Part shown: in pieces, positions 8,053-16,838 of the stretch | Position numbering within the stretch: the stretch's first letter is position 1 | Layout: each line of letters begins with the position of its first letter | DNA from: Armatimonadetes bacterium DC | GTDB lineage: Bacteria; Armatimonadota; Fimbriimonadia; Fimbriimonadales; GBS-DC | Direction of reading: 5' to 3' | DNA: 64,000 nucleotides | NCBI GenBank assembly: GCA_001442985.1 | Contig: LDYB01000009.1 | Span: 22,356-86,355, forward strand | The notes under the pieces: model-generated | The model's input: only the letters and a program-made list of their open reading frames with translations | Database searches by the model: none | Told to the model about the DNA's origin: nothing | Made by a program: the position numbers and the translations under genes

Positions 8053-9219
8053 TTAGTTGTAGGCTCCTGCGAGGGCGCAGACATTCTTGCCCAGCTCCAG
8101 CTCGCTGGCTTTCTCCTCGTCGGGCACGAGCAGACCTGCGTTCACGCGCTTGATATCCACATACTGCGGCGGGAACACAGGGAGCGTGTTGAGGATGAAC
8201 TGGACGAACTCTTCCTTGCTCTTGGCCTGATACTCCTGCGGGTTGTTGCGCTTGATGTTGCCCAGCGTGTCGAAGAAGGTTCCGTCGGGGCGTCCTTCGC
8301 GGCTGGCGGTCGCGAAGTGGGCAGGAAGCACCACCGTCTCGTCAGGCAGCACCAGCAGCTTGTTGTAGAGCGAGTCGTAGTGCAACGGCGCCCACTCTTC
8401 ACCGCGCCCGCCAAGGTCGGGACGCGCCACCGACACGATGAAGATGGAGTCGCCCGTGAACAGATACCGGTCGTTCACAAGGAACGCCATATTGCCCAGC
8501 GTGTGTCCGGGGATGTGGATGCCCTTCAGGGTCGCCTTGCCAAACTGGAAGGTGAAGTTGTCCTTCAGGTACTCATACTCAATCGTGGCGGGGAGCATGT
8601 CAATCGGGTGGATGCCATCGTAGGGGTGCAGGAAGTAGGGCACGCCGAGTTGCTTCGCGAGTTTGGGTCCGCCGCTGATGTGGTCGGCGTGCGCGTGTGT
8701 GTCGAAAATCGCCACGATGCGGAAGCCCTCGCGCTCGGCGAGGTTGGTGTACTGCTCAATGTGGCGTGTGGGGTCAATCAGGATGCCCTCGCCTTCGCTG
8801 ACGATGGCGTAAGCCAGGTCGCCGCGCGCGACGCGGATAATCTGGTAGATGGCGAGATCGCCCGTGTCGGGAATTCGGCGCACGCGATAGTAGTTGCCCC
8901 ACGCAATCATACCACCCTCAAGGTTGACCGCATCGTAGCCGCGCTCGCGGAGCAGGTTCGCCACATACTCCGACGAACCGCCCTTCGCGCAGACCACTAC
9001 GACGCGCTTCTCTTTCGGCACACGCGCGATGTTCGCCTCCTCGTTCTCAAGGAACGCAAAGTACGGAATGTGAATCGTCTCAAACGGGTTGCGTCCTTCA
9101 ATCTTCCAGCGCTCGAACTCGTCCTGATTGCGCACATCCAGCAACAGGAACGAATCGCCACGCTCGATCATCTCATCCAGCTCGGCTACCGTAATCGCTG
9201 TCTTGGTCAGGGTTCCCAT
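8053..9219 (-). CDS. Rhodanese / metallo-beta-lactamase fusion (persulfide dioxygenase-like)
   Basis: This 388-residue two-domain protein has an N-terminal rhodanese domain (about residues 8-110) with its active Cys in 'VVVVCAKGGSSEYVA', and a C-terminal metallo-beta-lactamase domain with 'THAHADHISGG' for metal binding, 'HIPGHTLGNMAF' and 'TGDSIF'. Persulfide dioxygenases (ETHE1-like) oxidise glutathione persulfide to sulfite, and rhodanese moves sulfane sulfur; fusions of the two are known, usually with rhodanese at the C terminus. Here it is N-terminal. The start at 9219 has AAGGAGG upstream. With the downstream exporter it forms a plausible sulfide-detoxification unit. Confidence 0.85.
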   Translation of the reverse strand: MGTLTKTAITVAELDEMIERGDSFLLLDVRNQDEFERWKIEGRNPFETIHIPYFAFLENEEANIARVPKEKRVVVVCAKGGSSEYVANLLRERGYDAVNLEGGMIAWGNYYRVRRIPDTGDLAIYQIIRVARGDLAYAIVSEGEGILIDPTRHIEQYTNLAEREGFRIVAIFDTHAHADHISGGPKLAKQLGVPYFLHPYDGIHPIDMLPATIEYEYLKDNFTFQFGKATLKGIHIPGHTLGNMAFLVNDRYLFTGDSIFIVSVARPDLGGRGEEWAPLHYDSLYNKLLVLPDETVVLPAHFATASREGRPDGTFFDTLGNIKRNNPQEYQAKSKEEFVQFILNTLPVFPPQYVDIKRVNAGLLVPDEEKASELELGKNVCALAGAYN

Positions 9220-9353
9220 AGTGATACCTCCTTGTGATATTTCTATGTGCCCGTTTTGGGCGTTTTCACTTCGTTAGAGGCGTGGAGGTATGGAAAGGAT
9301 TCATACGGGTAGAAAGGGATGGCAAAGAGGCGTGCCACACGCAAAACGGGCGA

Positions 9354-10220
9354 TTAGCCAGCGTCTGTCCACGCCTGTTTCAAGCGCGGCAACTCTCTGC
9401 AGAAGAAGTCGGTAAAGCCGATGACACTCGCCGTATCCTTGAACAACACCGTTTTCACCTCGTCGCGCACGACAAGGTAAACATTCTGCCCGCTGATATT
9501 CTGAACTTTTTCCTTCGTGATGTCTTTTTGGGCATCTTTCAAAGGTTGAGTAGACATGAGGTACATCGTGAGTCCTTTTGTGGCGGACAGCTCTTCAAAA
9601 ATCTGCTTGTAGCGCTCGCGCAAGGTGCGTTTGACCGACAGCACGGTGCAGCGACGGCGGTCTTTTTTCCACATTTCCATACTCGGAAACAGAAAATCGA
9701 CAGTGCCGTTCAGCGTGCGCTGGCGTTCGTAAAGCCCTTCGTATCCTAAGCGGTTCAAAATGAACTCCACATGGTACTGAGCGCTCCCGCCTGCACGCGC
9801 CCTGCGCCCTTGCGCAAACGACTCGGCGAGCAGTTTGTAGTATTGCGCGAGTGGCTCGGCAATGGCAGCCAGTTTCTCCTGAGGCAGGGTGTTCATATCA
9901 TCCAAGTGCTTTTGCAACTCTGCAAAAAGACCTTTCAGGGTGGGGTATCTACTCTGAAAGGTTTCTTCAGCGTTCAAGAACCACTCCACAGATTTGGCTA
10001 TCGCTTCCTGCTCCAGTTCTAAGTAAATCTCGTATTCCACATCGAGCAGTCGGCTCAGGTAAGTGTTGACGCTGTTGCAATCCACAGTCGTTCCCATTTC
10101 TGACTGAACACGCTCCTGCGCTCTTCGAGCTAACTGTTCGCCAGAAATCCATTTCGTTTTCAGCCATCGAGCGTAGCCCTTTTCCCCAAAAATTTCCTCG
10201 CGTAGGTTTTCTATGTTCAT
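9354..10220 (-). CDS. Type II restriction endonuclease, EcoRII C-terminal-like
   Basis: The protein has 288 residues. The N-terminal half is helical and unplaced. The C-terminal half matches the layout of the EcoRII catalytic domain: 'GRRARAGGSAQYHVEFIL', then 'LNGTVDFLFPS' with the acidic residue, then 'CTVLSVKRTLRERYKQIFEE' carrying the basic catalytic residue. It should cleave DNA at sites protected by the partner methyltransferase. The ATG overlaps the methyltransferase stop as ATGA, so the methylase is made first and the nuclease by coupling, a common safeguard in these systems. The recognition sequence cannot be read from the protein. Confidence 0.8.
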   Translation of the reverse strand: MNIENLREEIFGEKGYARWLKTKWISGEQLARRAQERVQSEMGTTVDCNSVNTYLSRLLDVEYEIYLELEQEAIAKSVEWFLNAEETFQSRYPTLKGLFAELQKHLDDMNTLPQEKLAAIAEPLAQYYKLLAESFAQGRRARAGGSAQYHVEFILNRLGYEGLYERQRTLNGTVDFLFPSMEMWKKDRRRCTVLSVKRTLRERYKQIFEELSATKGLTMYLMSTQPLKDAQKDITKEKVQNISGQNVYLVVRDEVKTVLFKDTASVIGFTDFFCRELPRLKQAWTDAG

Positions 10221-11527
10221 GGCTGTTTTTGCAGAATGACAATATGCTCTTCGGTCATGGTGGGGGACAGCTCACCCGCTTTGTTCGTGGGGCTGTTGCG
10301 CAGGGGCATACGCTTGTTGGGGATGTTACGGTGGTGCGTTGTGAGATGTCTCCACCCAAAGCATGAGGCGATTTCTATGAGAATCTGATCGGTCGGGATT
10401 CGGACGCCTTTCACCGTGCGGTTGCCGACGACAAAGCAGGCGTACCCGTTTGGTTTGACCACCCGCGTGATTTCAGGAAAGCAGAGCGCAAAGTCGTCGT
10501 AAAACTGTTTGACCTGCTTGGCGCGTTTGGGGCAGGCTTGCGCGATGGCTTCTAAGGCGGTTACGAGGCTCGGCGACTCGTAGCGCGCTTGAACAGGGGC
10601 AATCTTGCCTCCCAGCGCACGCCTGTCGATGGATTTTGCTGTGTCGTCATCATAGCCCAGCCACTGCAACACCAACCGCGAAAACTGCCCATAGGCAACG
10701 GTGGTCTGCGAATCGCCATAGGGGGGCGAGGTTACAATCAGGTCTACGGTGGCTGTGGGTAAGGGAATCCCTTGACGCAAATCGCGCTCGTAAACCTGCA
10801 CATGGGTTGCGGGTACCCGCTCTTGGAAGAACTCTTCTAATCCACGCAGGTTTCTCCCCACTCGCTCCCAGAAGGTCTCGAACACGCGCGGGGTGTAAGC
10901 GTGCAACTTGGATTCGGGGATTCGGTAGAGCTTGTATTCGTCGAGGCGAGTATTCGAGCTTTCGCGTACTGTGGCAGCGAACGCCACCAGAAAGAAATCG
11001 CGTGTTTCGGTAGGTATCGCCTGCTCGATGGCATATCGGAGCAAGGCTAAGTCGCGCTTCGCCTCAGGCTTGAACCAGTAGTCAATATTGAAAAACTGGG
11101 GCGGTTCGGGTTGAATTCCGTGTTTGAGTAAGTCGTCCACATAGTTGCGGAGGGCATGCGCCTGCTTGCGCACAAGGATTGGGTCATAGTCTGCCGTTTT
11201 TGTGCGTGCTAACAGCACAGCAAAGGGGTTGATATCGAGTCCGACTGCGTTCAGCCCTGCTAAACGCGCCTCCACCAGCGAGGTTCCAGAGCCACAAAAA
11301 GGGTCGAGAAGGAGTTCCGCGCCTTTCCCGTAGGTATGGATGAGCCGACGCGCGACTTGGGGAATCATCATCGCGGGATAGATATGATAGCAGTGCGTGT
11401 GCGTTTTGGTGTCCGCTGAGGCGTAGTCCCAGCCCGCCTCCTCTTCTTCCTCTTGAGTTCGCAACAGAAGCCGCATCTGCTCACGAACTCTATCCGTTGT
11501 GGCTATACGAATCGAATCCCGCTCCAT
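10217..11527 (-). CDS. DNA methyltransferase of the R-M system (SPPY motif)
   Basis: This 436-residue SAM-dependent amino-methyltransferase has motif I 'DPFCGSGT' at residues 75-82 and catalytic motif IV 'TSPPYG' at 266-271. The order I before IV, with a long insert between, resembles the alpha-type arrangement. SPPY is more common in N4-cytosine than in N6-adenine enzymes, so m4C is the better guess. The C-terminal 'NIPNKRMPLRNSP' segment may contribute to target recognition. ATG 11525-11527 is preceded 9 nt upstream by TATAAT (minus strand), so transcription starts almost at the start codon. An upstream in-frame extension would run past that promoter and was rejected. Confidence 0.85.
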   Translation of the reverse strand: MERDSIRIATTDRVREQMRLLLRTQEEEEEAGWDYASADTKTHTHCYHIYPAMMIPQVARRLIHTYGKGAELLLDPFCGSGTSLVEARLAGLNAVGLDINPFAVLLARTKTADYDPILVRKQAHALRNYVDDLLKHGIQPEPPQFFNIDYWFKPEAKRDLALLRYAIEQAIPTETRDFFLVAFAATVRESSNTRLDEYKLYRIPESKLHAYTPRVFETFWERVGRNLRGLEEFFQERVPATHVQVYERDLRQGIPLPTATVDLIVTSPPYGDSQTTVAYGQFSRLVLQWLGYDDDTAKSIDRRALGGKIAPVQARYESPSLVTALEAIAQACPKRAKQVKQFYDDFALCFPEITRVVKPNGYACFVVGNRTVKGVRIPTDQILIEIASCFGWRHLTTHHRNIPNKRMPLRNSPTNKAGELSPTMTEEHIVILQKQP

Positions 11528-11536
11528 ATGGCACAG

Positions 11537-11542
11537 ATTATA
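11537..11542 (-). promoter_or_regulatory. -10 box of the methyltransferase gene
   Basis: GGG-TATAAT on the minus strand, 9 nt before the ATG with no Shine-Dalgarno sequence. A near-leaderless mRNA is likely. Confidence 0.6.
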
Positions 11543-11605
11543 CCCATGTGCAGAACAAGAGCGAGACACCCTTCTGTGCCTTTCAGAGGTATACTGCGAA
11601 CGCTG

Positions 11606-13348
11606 ATGCATCACAGGATAGGGGTTGTGTTGGGGAGTTTGCTGCTAATCGCAGGCGCGTGGGCGGACGCGCTGGTGGTGCGTGTGCTGGCGGGTTCTGC
11701 CCTGTTTGAAGAGAGCGCATGGGTGCGGCAAAATCTGCCCAAAGGCGCGGCGGGCTGGATGGTGGGGTCGCCCGAATCGCTCTACTGGCAGGAGCCAGAC
11801 TGGACCCTGCGTGATGTGGCGTATACAGGCGCAGTCGCTGGGGGCGCGCCGTTGCCCCTTGTTCGCGACAGGCGGTTTGCCTACGGCGTGCGTGCGGAGA
11901 TACCCAAACCGTTCCCGTTTCGTGAGGGGCTGGGCGGGGTGGAGTTGGGCGAGGTGGCGCGTGCCGAGGCTTACGCCCGCTGGTGTACCCCCGAACAGGC
12001 GGATGCCCTGAAACGGCTCGCGTGGCGCCATATCGATACGCTACTGGAGACCCTTGCTCGCCAGGCGCAGGCACGCAAAGCCACGCTCTGGGTGCTGGGG
12101 GTTGCTTCCGAGCGCGAGCCGTCGCCCCCGCTACACGCCGTGTTTGTGCTGGGCACAGGGAAGGGTGTGCTTTATGACCCTGCCGTGCGTGAGCCGATGC
12201 GGGTGGGAGGACGCCCTGCGAATGAATGGCAGGTTTTACCTCAGGCTGTTGAGGTACAGTCGCTTATCGCTGCCCCTGCGCGCTGGCGTGCCAAACAGAG
12301 CCTGCAAGACGGGGGCAAGCCGCTGCTGTTTGGCATCTGGAGTCTGGGTCTTCTGGGGTGGGCATGGGGGGCAATACGCCCCCGCAAGGCGTCAAAGCGC
12401 ATTTTGTTGCGTGTGATACAGCTTGCTTCGCCGAGTGTCTCTGCTCGCCCACCTCTATTAGTGCTTGCGATGGCGGCGCTGGGCGTGGCGAGCCTGTTGC
12501 CTGCCGCCATCCCCGTTCCGACGCTGTTCACGGGCGCACTCGCAGTGGTTATCGGCGTGGTGTTGCTAACGAGTCTTGGCAGAGTGCTGGACACCCGTGA
12601 GGTGGCGCTCGGCGCGATTGCCGGGCTGGGGATTCTGGCGCTTGGGCTGGACATGCAAACGGGGGGCGTCTGGAACCGCGACGGGCTGCTGGGCTACGGC
12701 GTGCTGAACCCTCAGCCTCCACAGGGCTTGAGTGAGGCGCATGGGGGGCTGATGCTGGGCTGGGCGGTGTTGCTGACTCTCGCATGGCTTCGGATTGAGG
12801 GCAACCCGCTTGCGCTGGTGTACGGACTGGGGGCGCTTTGCCTCTGGATGGGCTGGCACGGGGGCGACTGGATGCTAACGGGGGCGACTGCGCTCTTTGG
12901 TGGCTGGCTCGGTTTTAGCCTGTTGCGCCACGAAATGCGCTCTCGAAAGCAGATACGGATTGCAATCCAGAACCGCCCCGTGCGAGTCGTTGCGGTTCCC
13001 CCCGAAAGGCGACTCTTGTGGGCAATCGGCATCTTCGGGGCGATGGTGCTGGGCGGAGTGATTCTGGGCGCGCGGGCGGGTTTTGTAGGCGCAAACACGA
13101 CCCCAAGCCTCGCGGGCGCAGTGCTGTTAGGCGCGTGCCTGCTGTCGGGCTGGAGCCTCTGGCGAACTCACCGCTGGCACACCCTACCGCTCCCTTTGCT
13201 GCAGGCGGGGTTGGCAGCAAGCGCGTTCAGCCTGCTCTGGTTGCGCGTGGAGACGGCGGCGCTCCTGCTTTTTCATCTCGCCTTGCCGATTCTGGCAGGA
13301 GAACCCCCACCCCCGTCGAAACCCTTTCAGCAGGAGGATAAACCATGA
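11606..13348 (+). CDS. Large membrane protein with N-terminal exported domain, unknown
   Basis: The product has 580 residues. An N-terminal signal-like helix ('GVVLGSLLLIAGAWADA') is followed by about 200 soluble residues and then some nine to ten hydrophobic helices from about residue 225 to the end. No family is recognised. TATACT at 11590-11595 sits 10 nt before ATG 11606, and an earlier open frame upstream is discarded because it would begin before the promoter. The stop overlaps the ATG of the PpiC isomerase gene (ATGA), so the two are probably made together, perhaps as part of envelope protein maturation. Confidence 0.7.
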   Translation: MHHRIGVVLGSLLLIAGAWADALVVRVLAGSALFEESAWVRQNLPKGAAGWMVGSPESLYWQEPDWTLRDVAYTGAVAGGAPLPLVRDRRFAYGVRAEIPKPFPFREGLGGVELGEVARAEAYARWCTPEQADALKRLAWRHIDTLLETLARQAQARKATLWVLGVASEREPSPPLHAVFVLGTGKGVLYDPAVREPMRVGGRPANEWQVLPQAVEVQSLIAAPARWRAKQSLQDGGKPLLFGIWSLGLLGWAWGAIRPRKASKRILLRVIQLASPSVSARPPLLVLAMAALGVASLLPAAIPVPTLFTGALAVVIGVVLLTSLGRVLDTREVALGAIAGLGILALGLDMQTGGVWNRDGLLGYGVLNPQPPQGLSEAHGGLMLGWAVLLTLAWLRIEGNPLALVYGLGALCLWMGWHGGDWMLTGATALFGGWLGFSLLRHEMRSRKQIRIAIQNRPVRVVAVPPERRLLWAIGIFGAMVLGGVILGARAGFVGANTTPSLAGAVLLGACLLSGWSLWRTHRWHTLPLPLLQAGLAASAFSLLWLRVETAALLLFHLALPILAGEPPPPSKPFQQEDKP

Positions 13349-14343
13349 AATGGGTTAGAGAAGTAGCATGGAGTTTGATTCTGACGATGCCGCTGACAGG
13401 TATCGCACAGGAAGCACAGCCACAGCCTCAAACGCAACCTGCTTCAAAAGAGCCGATAAAGCTGAACTATGAACTGCCCCCTCTGCCCGACCCGAACACG
13501 GTGGTGGCGACCGTGAACGACGAGCCGATTCTGGCAGGCGACCTGATTCGAGTGGCTTATGACTGGTTCGCTGCTACCGCTGTGGAGGAGCTGATCCTGA
13601 TGCGCCTGATAGAGCAGGAAGCACGCAAACAGGGGGTTCAGGTCAGCCCTGAAGAGATTGAGGCGCGTGTGCTTCAGCAGGTGCAAAACGCCGAGGCGCA
13701 GGTGCCGCCTGGCATGACATTGGAAGACTTCCTCAAGCGCAATCAGTTCCCTCCCAGTCGGATCTATACGCGCGTGCGCATTCAGATGCTGGCGGAAAAA
13801 CTGGTGGAGCGCGAGGTGAACCTGGATAACTTCGTCGAATATAGCCAGATTGTAATCCGCATTCCGGGGGCGAACCCTGAAGAGCAGGAGAAAAACGCCG
13901 CTCAGGCGGAGCAAAAAGCGCGTCAGGCGTATGAGGCGCTCAAAAACGGGCTGGAGTTCGCCGAAGCGGTCAAGCAATACTCTGAAGACCCGTTCACCAA
14001 GGACCGCGGCGGCAAAATGCCCTGGCAGAACAAACAGTTCCTTGTGCCCGACATGCGCAGCAAAATCGAGAGCCTCAAACCAGGGGAGTATACCGAACCG
14101 TTCCGCACGATGGCAGGCTATATGATTATCAAGCTGGAGCGCACAGGCTCGCAAGCCTCGGAAGACGAGCAGAAAGAGCTGAAGGAGCAGGCAGTGCGCA
14201 TCGGGATCAGCGACTATGTCCGCCGGCTGCAGTCGCAAGCGAAAATCACCAACACCATCGTGCAGCCCTACAACCCAGAGCAAGCCCCCCCTGCCCCAGG
14301 CGGACCGCGCCCTGGACCGGGAGCGCGCCCTGTTCCACGCTAA
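13345..14343 (+). CDS. PpiC-type peptidyl-prolyl isomerase (SurA/PrsA-like)
   Basis: This 332-residue exported foldase has a signal peptide (to about 'TGIAQEAQ'), a Pro/Gln-rich linker and a SurA_N-like helical region ('VVATVNDEPILAGDLIR', 'LMRLIEQEARKQGVQVSPEE'). The parvulin domain (about residues 170-275) carries 'FAEAVKQYSEDPFTKDRGG' and 'YTEPFRTMAGYMIIKLE'. The C-terminal tail is Pro/Gly-rich. It should assist folding of exported or outer-membrane proteins in the periplasm. It overlaps the preceding membrane-protein gene by 4 nt, which ties the two functionally. Confidence 0.88.
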   Translation: MKWVREVAWSLILTMPLTGIAQEAQPQPQTQPASKEPIKLNYELPPLPDPNTVVATVNDEPILAGDLIRVAYDWFAATAVEELILMRLIEQEARKQGVQVSPEEIEARVLQQVQNAEAQVPPGMTLEDFLKRNQFPPSRIYTRVRIQMLAEKLVEREVNLDNFVEYSQIVIRIPGANPEEQEKNAAQAEQKARQAYEALKNGLEFAEAVKQYSEDPFTKDRGGKMPWQNKQFLVPDMRSKIESLKPGEYTEPFRTMAGYMIIKLERTGSQASEDEQKELKEQAVRIGISDYVRRLQSQAKITNTIVQPYNPEQAPPAPGGPRPGPGARPVPR

Positions 14344-14355
14344 AGAAGGAGGGAT

Positions 14356-15528
14356 ATGCCTATGGCAAAACGCAAGCTGAATGTGGCGTTGATTGGTTAT
14401 CAGTTCATGGGCAAGGCGCACAGCAACGCCTATCGGCAGGTGCGCCATTTCTTCCCCGAGCTGGAATATGAACCCGTGCTGAAGGTTATCTGTGGGCGCA
14501 ACGAGGAGCGCGTCCGTGCCGCCGCCGAAAAATACGGATTCGAGGAATACGCCACCGACTGGCAGCAGGTGGTGGCGCGGGACGATATTGATCTCGTGGA
14601 TGTGTCCACGCCGGGCAATCTGCACGCGCCGATCTCCATCGAGGCGGCGAAACACGGCAAGATCGTGCTGTGCGAGAAACCCCTCGCCAACAACCTCGCT
14701 GAGGCGCGCGCGATGGTGGAGGCAGTCGAGCAAAACGGCGTCAAGCACGGCATCTTTTTCAACTACCGCAAGGCGCCCGCCGTCGCCTTCGCCAAGCAGC
14801 TCATCAGCGAGGGCGTAATTGGCACCATCTATCACTTTCGCGGCACCTATCTGCAGGACTGGATTGTAGACCCGAACTTCCCGCTGGTGTGGCGCCTGCG
14901 CAAGGAAATCGCCGGCAGCGGCGTCCATGGCGACCTCAACGCCCACATTATTGACCTCGCCCGCTACCTCGTTGGCGAAATCGAAGAAGTGTGCGGCATG
15001 ATGCACACCTTCATCAAGCAGCGCCCCGTGCTGAAAGAGGTGGACGACCGGCTTGGCGGGCAAGCGGGCACCGAGATGGGCGAAGTCACGGTAGACGACG
15101 CGGCGATGTTCCTTGCCCGATTCGAGAACGGCGCGATTGGCACCTTCGAAGCCACCCGATTCGCGCTCGGACGCAAAAACTACAACCGCTTCGAGATTAA
15201 CGGCTCCAAAGGGAGCATCGTGTTCAATCTGGAGCGCATGAACGAGCTGGAGCTCTACCTGGAGACCGACCCGCCCGGCATGCGCGGCTTCCGCACGATT
15301 CAGGTTACCGAGGGCGTGCATCCGTATATCAGCGCGTGGTGGCCGCCAGGGCACATTATTGGCTACGAGCATACCTTCACGCATCTGGTGCGCGACGCGC
15401 TGGAAGCCATCAGCAAAAACGAGCTGCCCTCGCCCAACTTCTACGATGGGCTGAAGTGTCAGGCGGTGCTGGAGGCGGTGGAAATCTCCGCCAACGAGCG
15501 GCGCTGGGTCAAACCGAGCGAGCTATGA
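14356..15528 (+). CDS. Gfo/Idh/MocA family NAD(P)-dependent oxidoreductase
   Basis: The 390-residue protein has a Rossmann start '[19 protein letters not shown]', the conserved 'CEKPLA' (Lys is the usual catalytic or substrate-contact residue), and a C-terminal domain with '[19 protein letters not shown]', where the His pair is typical. Such enzymes oxidise or reduce sugars, inositols or amino sugars; the substrate cannot be named here. GGAGG lies before the ATGs at 14356 and 14362, and either may be used. The 3' end overlaps the convergent glycosyltransferase gene by 6 nt. Confidence 0.88.
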   Translation: MPMAKRKLNVALIGYQFMGKAHSNAYRQVRHFFPELEYEPVLKVICGRNEERVRAAAEKYGFEEYATDWQQVVARDDIDLVDVSTPGNLHAPISIEAAKHGKIVLCEKPLANNLAEARAMVEAVEQNGVKHGIFFNYRKAPAVAFAKQLISEGVIGTIYHFRGTYLQDWIVDPNFPLVWRLRKEIAGSGVHGDLNAHIIDLARYLVGEIEEVCGMMHTFIKQRPVLKEVDDRLGGQAGTEMGEVTVDDAAMFLARFENGAIGTFEATRFALGRKNYNRFEINGSKGSIVFNLERMNELELYLETDPPGMRGFRTIQVTEGVHPYISAWWPPGHIIGYEHTFTHLVRDALEAISKNELPSPNFYDGLKCQAVLEAVEISANERRWVKPSEL

Positions 15529-16404
15529 GGCGGCTGGGCGTGCTGGAGCGCTTCTCCAGCGCGCCCACGCGACCCGCACCCACGCGCTCAACCGGATCAG
15601 CCCGATTATCGCCCCGTACACCCACCCCGGTAGTCGCGAACGATAGTGCTTGCGGTAGAACGCTTCCAGCGCCCGATGCGACTCCCGAATCGCGCTGAGG
15701 CGTACCTGTCGTGTGCTGGCGCCCCCATGATGGGTAATCACCACCTCAGGCACGAACATAATCTTCCAACCCGCCTGCCAGATGCGATAGCACCAGTCCA
15801 CATCATTGAAAAAAAGCGGGAACGCCTCGTCCATCAAGCCGACCTGTTCCACGACGGCGCGGCGCACCATCAGGAAAGTGCCCATCGGTTGATCCACCTC
15901 CAGCGGACGATCGTAGGTGAACCAGCCATAGCGGTAAGCGGCGAACAGGCGGCTTTCAGGAAAGAGTTTCGCCAGCCCCAGCACCTCAAAGAGCAGGTTG
16001 CGGGGCGTGGGGAACGCCCGCAGAGAGGGTTGCAGGCGTCCATCGGGATAGAGCTGCTTTGCGCCTATCGCGCCCACTTCGGGATGCGCCCGCAAAAAGT
16101 CTATCGCACGCTGGAGGGTATCGGGATGCATTTCGGTGTCAGGGTTGAGGAGCAAGATGAACTCGCCACGCGCTTGCTGGAGTGCCTGATTGTTGCCCGC
16201 TGCATAGCCCCGATTCTCGGCGTTGGCTATTAAAATCACATTCGGGAACTCGGCGCGCACCATCTCCGCGCTCCCATCGGTAGAGGCGTTATCCACCACA
16301 ATCACCTCATAGGGTTCGGCAGGGGGGTAGCGTTCGATAGAGCGAAGGCAGGCGCGGAGCAGCTCGCGCGTGTTCCAGTTTACGATGCAGATGCTGAGCG
16401 TCAT
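15523..16404 (-). CDS. Family 2 glycosyltransferase (rhamnosyltransferase-like)
   Basis: This 293-residue GT-A enzyme has an N-terminal '[17 protein letters not shown]', nucleotide-sugar contacts in '[16 protein letters not shown]', a DXD-like metal motif in '[12 protein letters not shown]' and acceptor-side '[19 protein letters not shown]'. It resembles WbbL-type rhamnosyltransferases that build cell-surface polysaccharide. A hydrophobic C-terminal stretch ('[20 protein letters not shown]') may anchor it to the membrane. It is the last gene of the pspA operon, 5 nt after the J-domain-like gene. Confidence 0.88.
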   Translation of the reverse strand: MTLSICIVNWNTRELLRACLRSIERYPPAEPYEVIVVDNASTDGSAEMVRAEFPNVILIANAENRGYAAGNNQALQQARGEFILLLNPDTEMHPDTLQRAIDFLRAHPEVGAIGAKQLYPDGRLQPSLRAFPTPRNLLFEVLGLAKLFPESRLFAAYRYGWFTYDRPLEVDQPMGTFLMVRRAVVEQVGLMDEAFPLFFNDVDWCYRIWQAGWKIMFVPEVVITHHGGASTRQVRLSAIRESHRALEAFYRKHYRSRLPGWVYGAIIGLIRLSAWVRVAWARWRSAPARPAAS

Positions 16405-16409
16405 GCAGG

Positions 16410-16838
16410 TCAGTCAAGGTCCAGGTTGCGGAACCGCGCGGCGCTCTGGTCTAAGTGGGCAAGAAGCGTGCGATACGCCCACTCGATTTGCGTATGGATT
16501 TGCTCGGCGCGGGCGCGTTCGGGCGAGCCTTCGGGGAACCGCTCGGGATGGGCGCGGCGGCTCAGCTCCTGATAGGCGCGCCGCACGCGGCTCAAGTCGG
16601 CGCCCTCTTCCAGTCCCAGCGTGCGATAGGCGCGGCTGATTTCCGATTCGGCAGCCGCTGGCTTCGCGCTCGAAGACGGGGGAGCCGATTCAGAGGTTGC
16701 GGGGCGTTCCAGCTCCTGGAGCGCCTCCGCTCGTGCCTGCGCCTCATGCTCCTGCTCGCGAATGATGGCCTCAATACGCTCCCAGTGATGATTGAGGTAG
16801 GCTTTCATCAGTCGGGTCACGCGCTTGCCCACGCTCAT
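16410..16838 (-). CDS. J-domain-like protein with HPE in place of HPD
   Basis: The product has 142 residues. An N-terminal amphipathic helix is followed by a Glu/Ala/Pro linker and then a C-terminal segment (about 70-130) shaped like a J-domain: 'AYRTLGLEEGADLSRVRRAY', then 'ELSRRAHPERF', then a helix ending 'IEWAYRTLL'. J-domains use an HPD tripeptide to stimulate Hsp70 ATPase, and here it reads HPE. The protein may therefore be a J-like scaffold that binds without full stimulation. The start ATG overlaps the preceding stop as TGATG. Its place in the PspA operon suggests a role in envelope stress. Confidence 0.7.
   Translation of the reverse strand: MSVGKRVTRLMKAYLNHHWERIEAIIREQEHEAQARAEALQELERPATSESAPPSSSAKPAAAESEISRAYRTLGLEEGADLSRVRRAYQELSRRAHPERFPEGSPERARAEQIHTQIEWAYRTLLAHLDQSAARFRNLDLD

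Noticed and set aside
7285..9237. A 650-residue open frame on the plus strand
   Set aside because: It is antisense to the YeiH and rhodanese/beta-lactamase genes, which have clear motifs and ribosome binding sites. Its composition (many Arg, His, Gln) is that of a GC-rich shadow frame.
9240..9353. The 114-bp gap between the fusion protein gene and the nuclease gene
   Set aside because: No hairpin, box or open frame stood out; left unannotated.
13444..15384. A 646-residue minus-strand open frame
   Set aside because: It is antisense to the PpiC and Gfo/Idh/MocA genes; no motif and no ribosome binding site. Long shadow frames are expected at this base composition.
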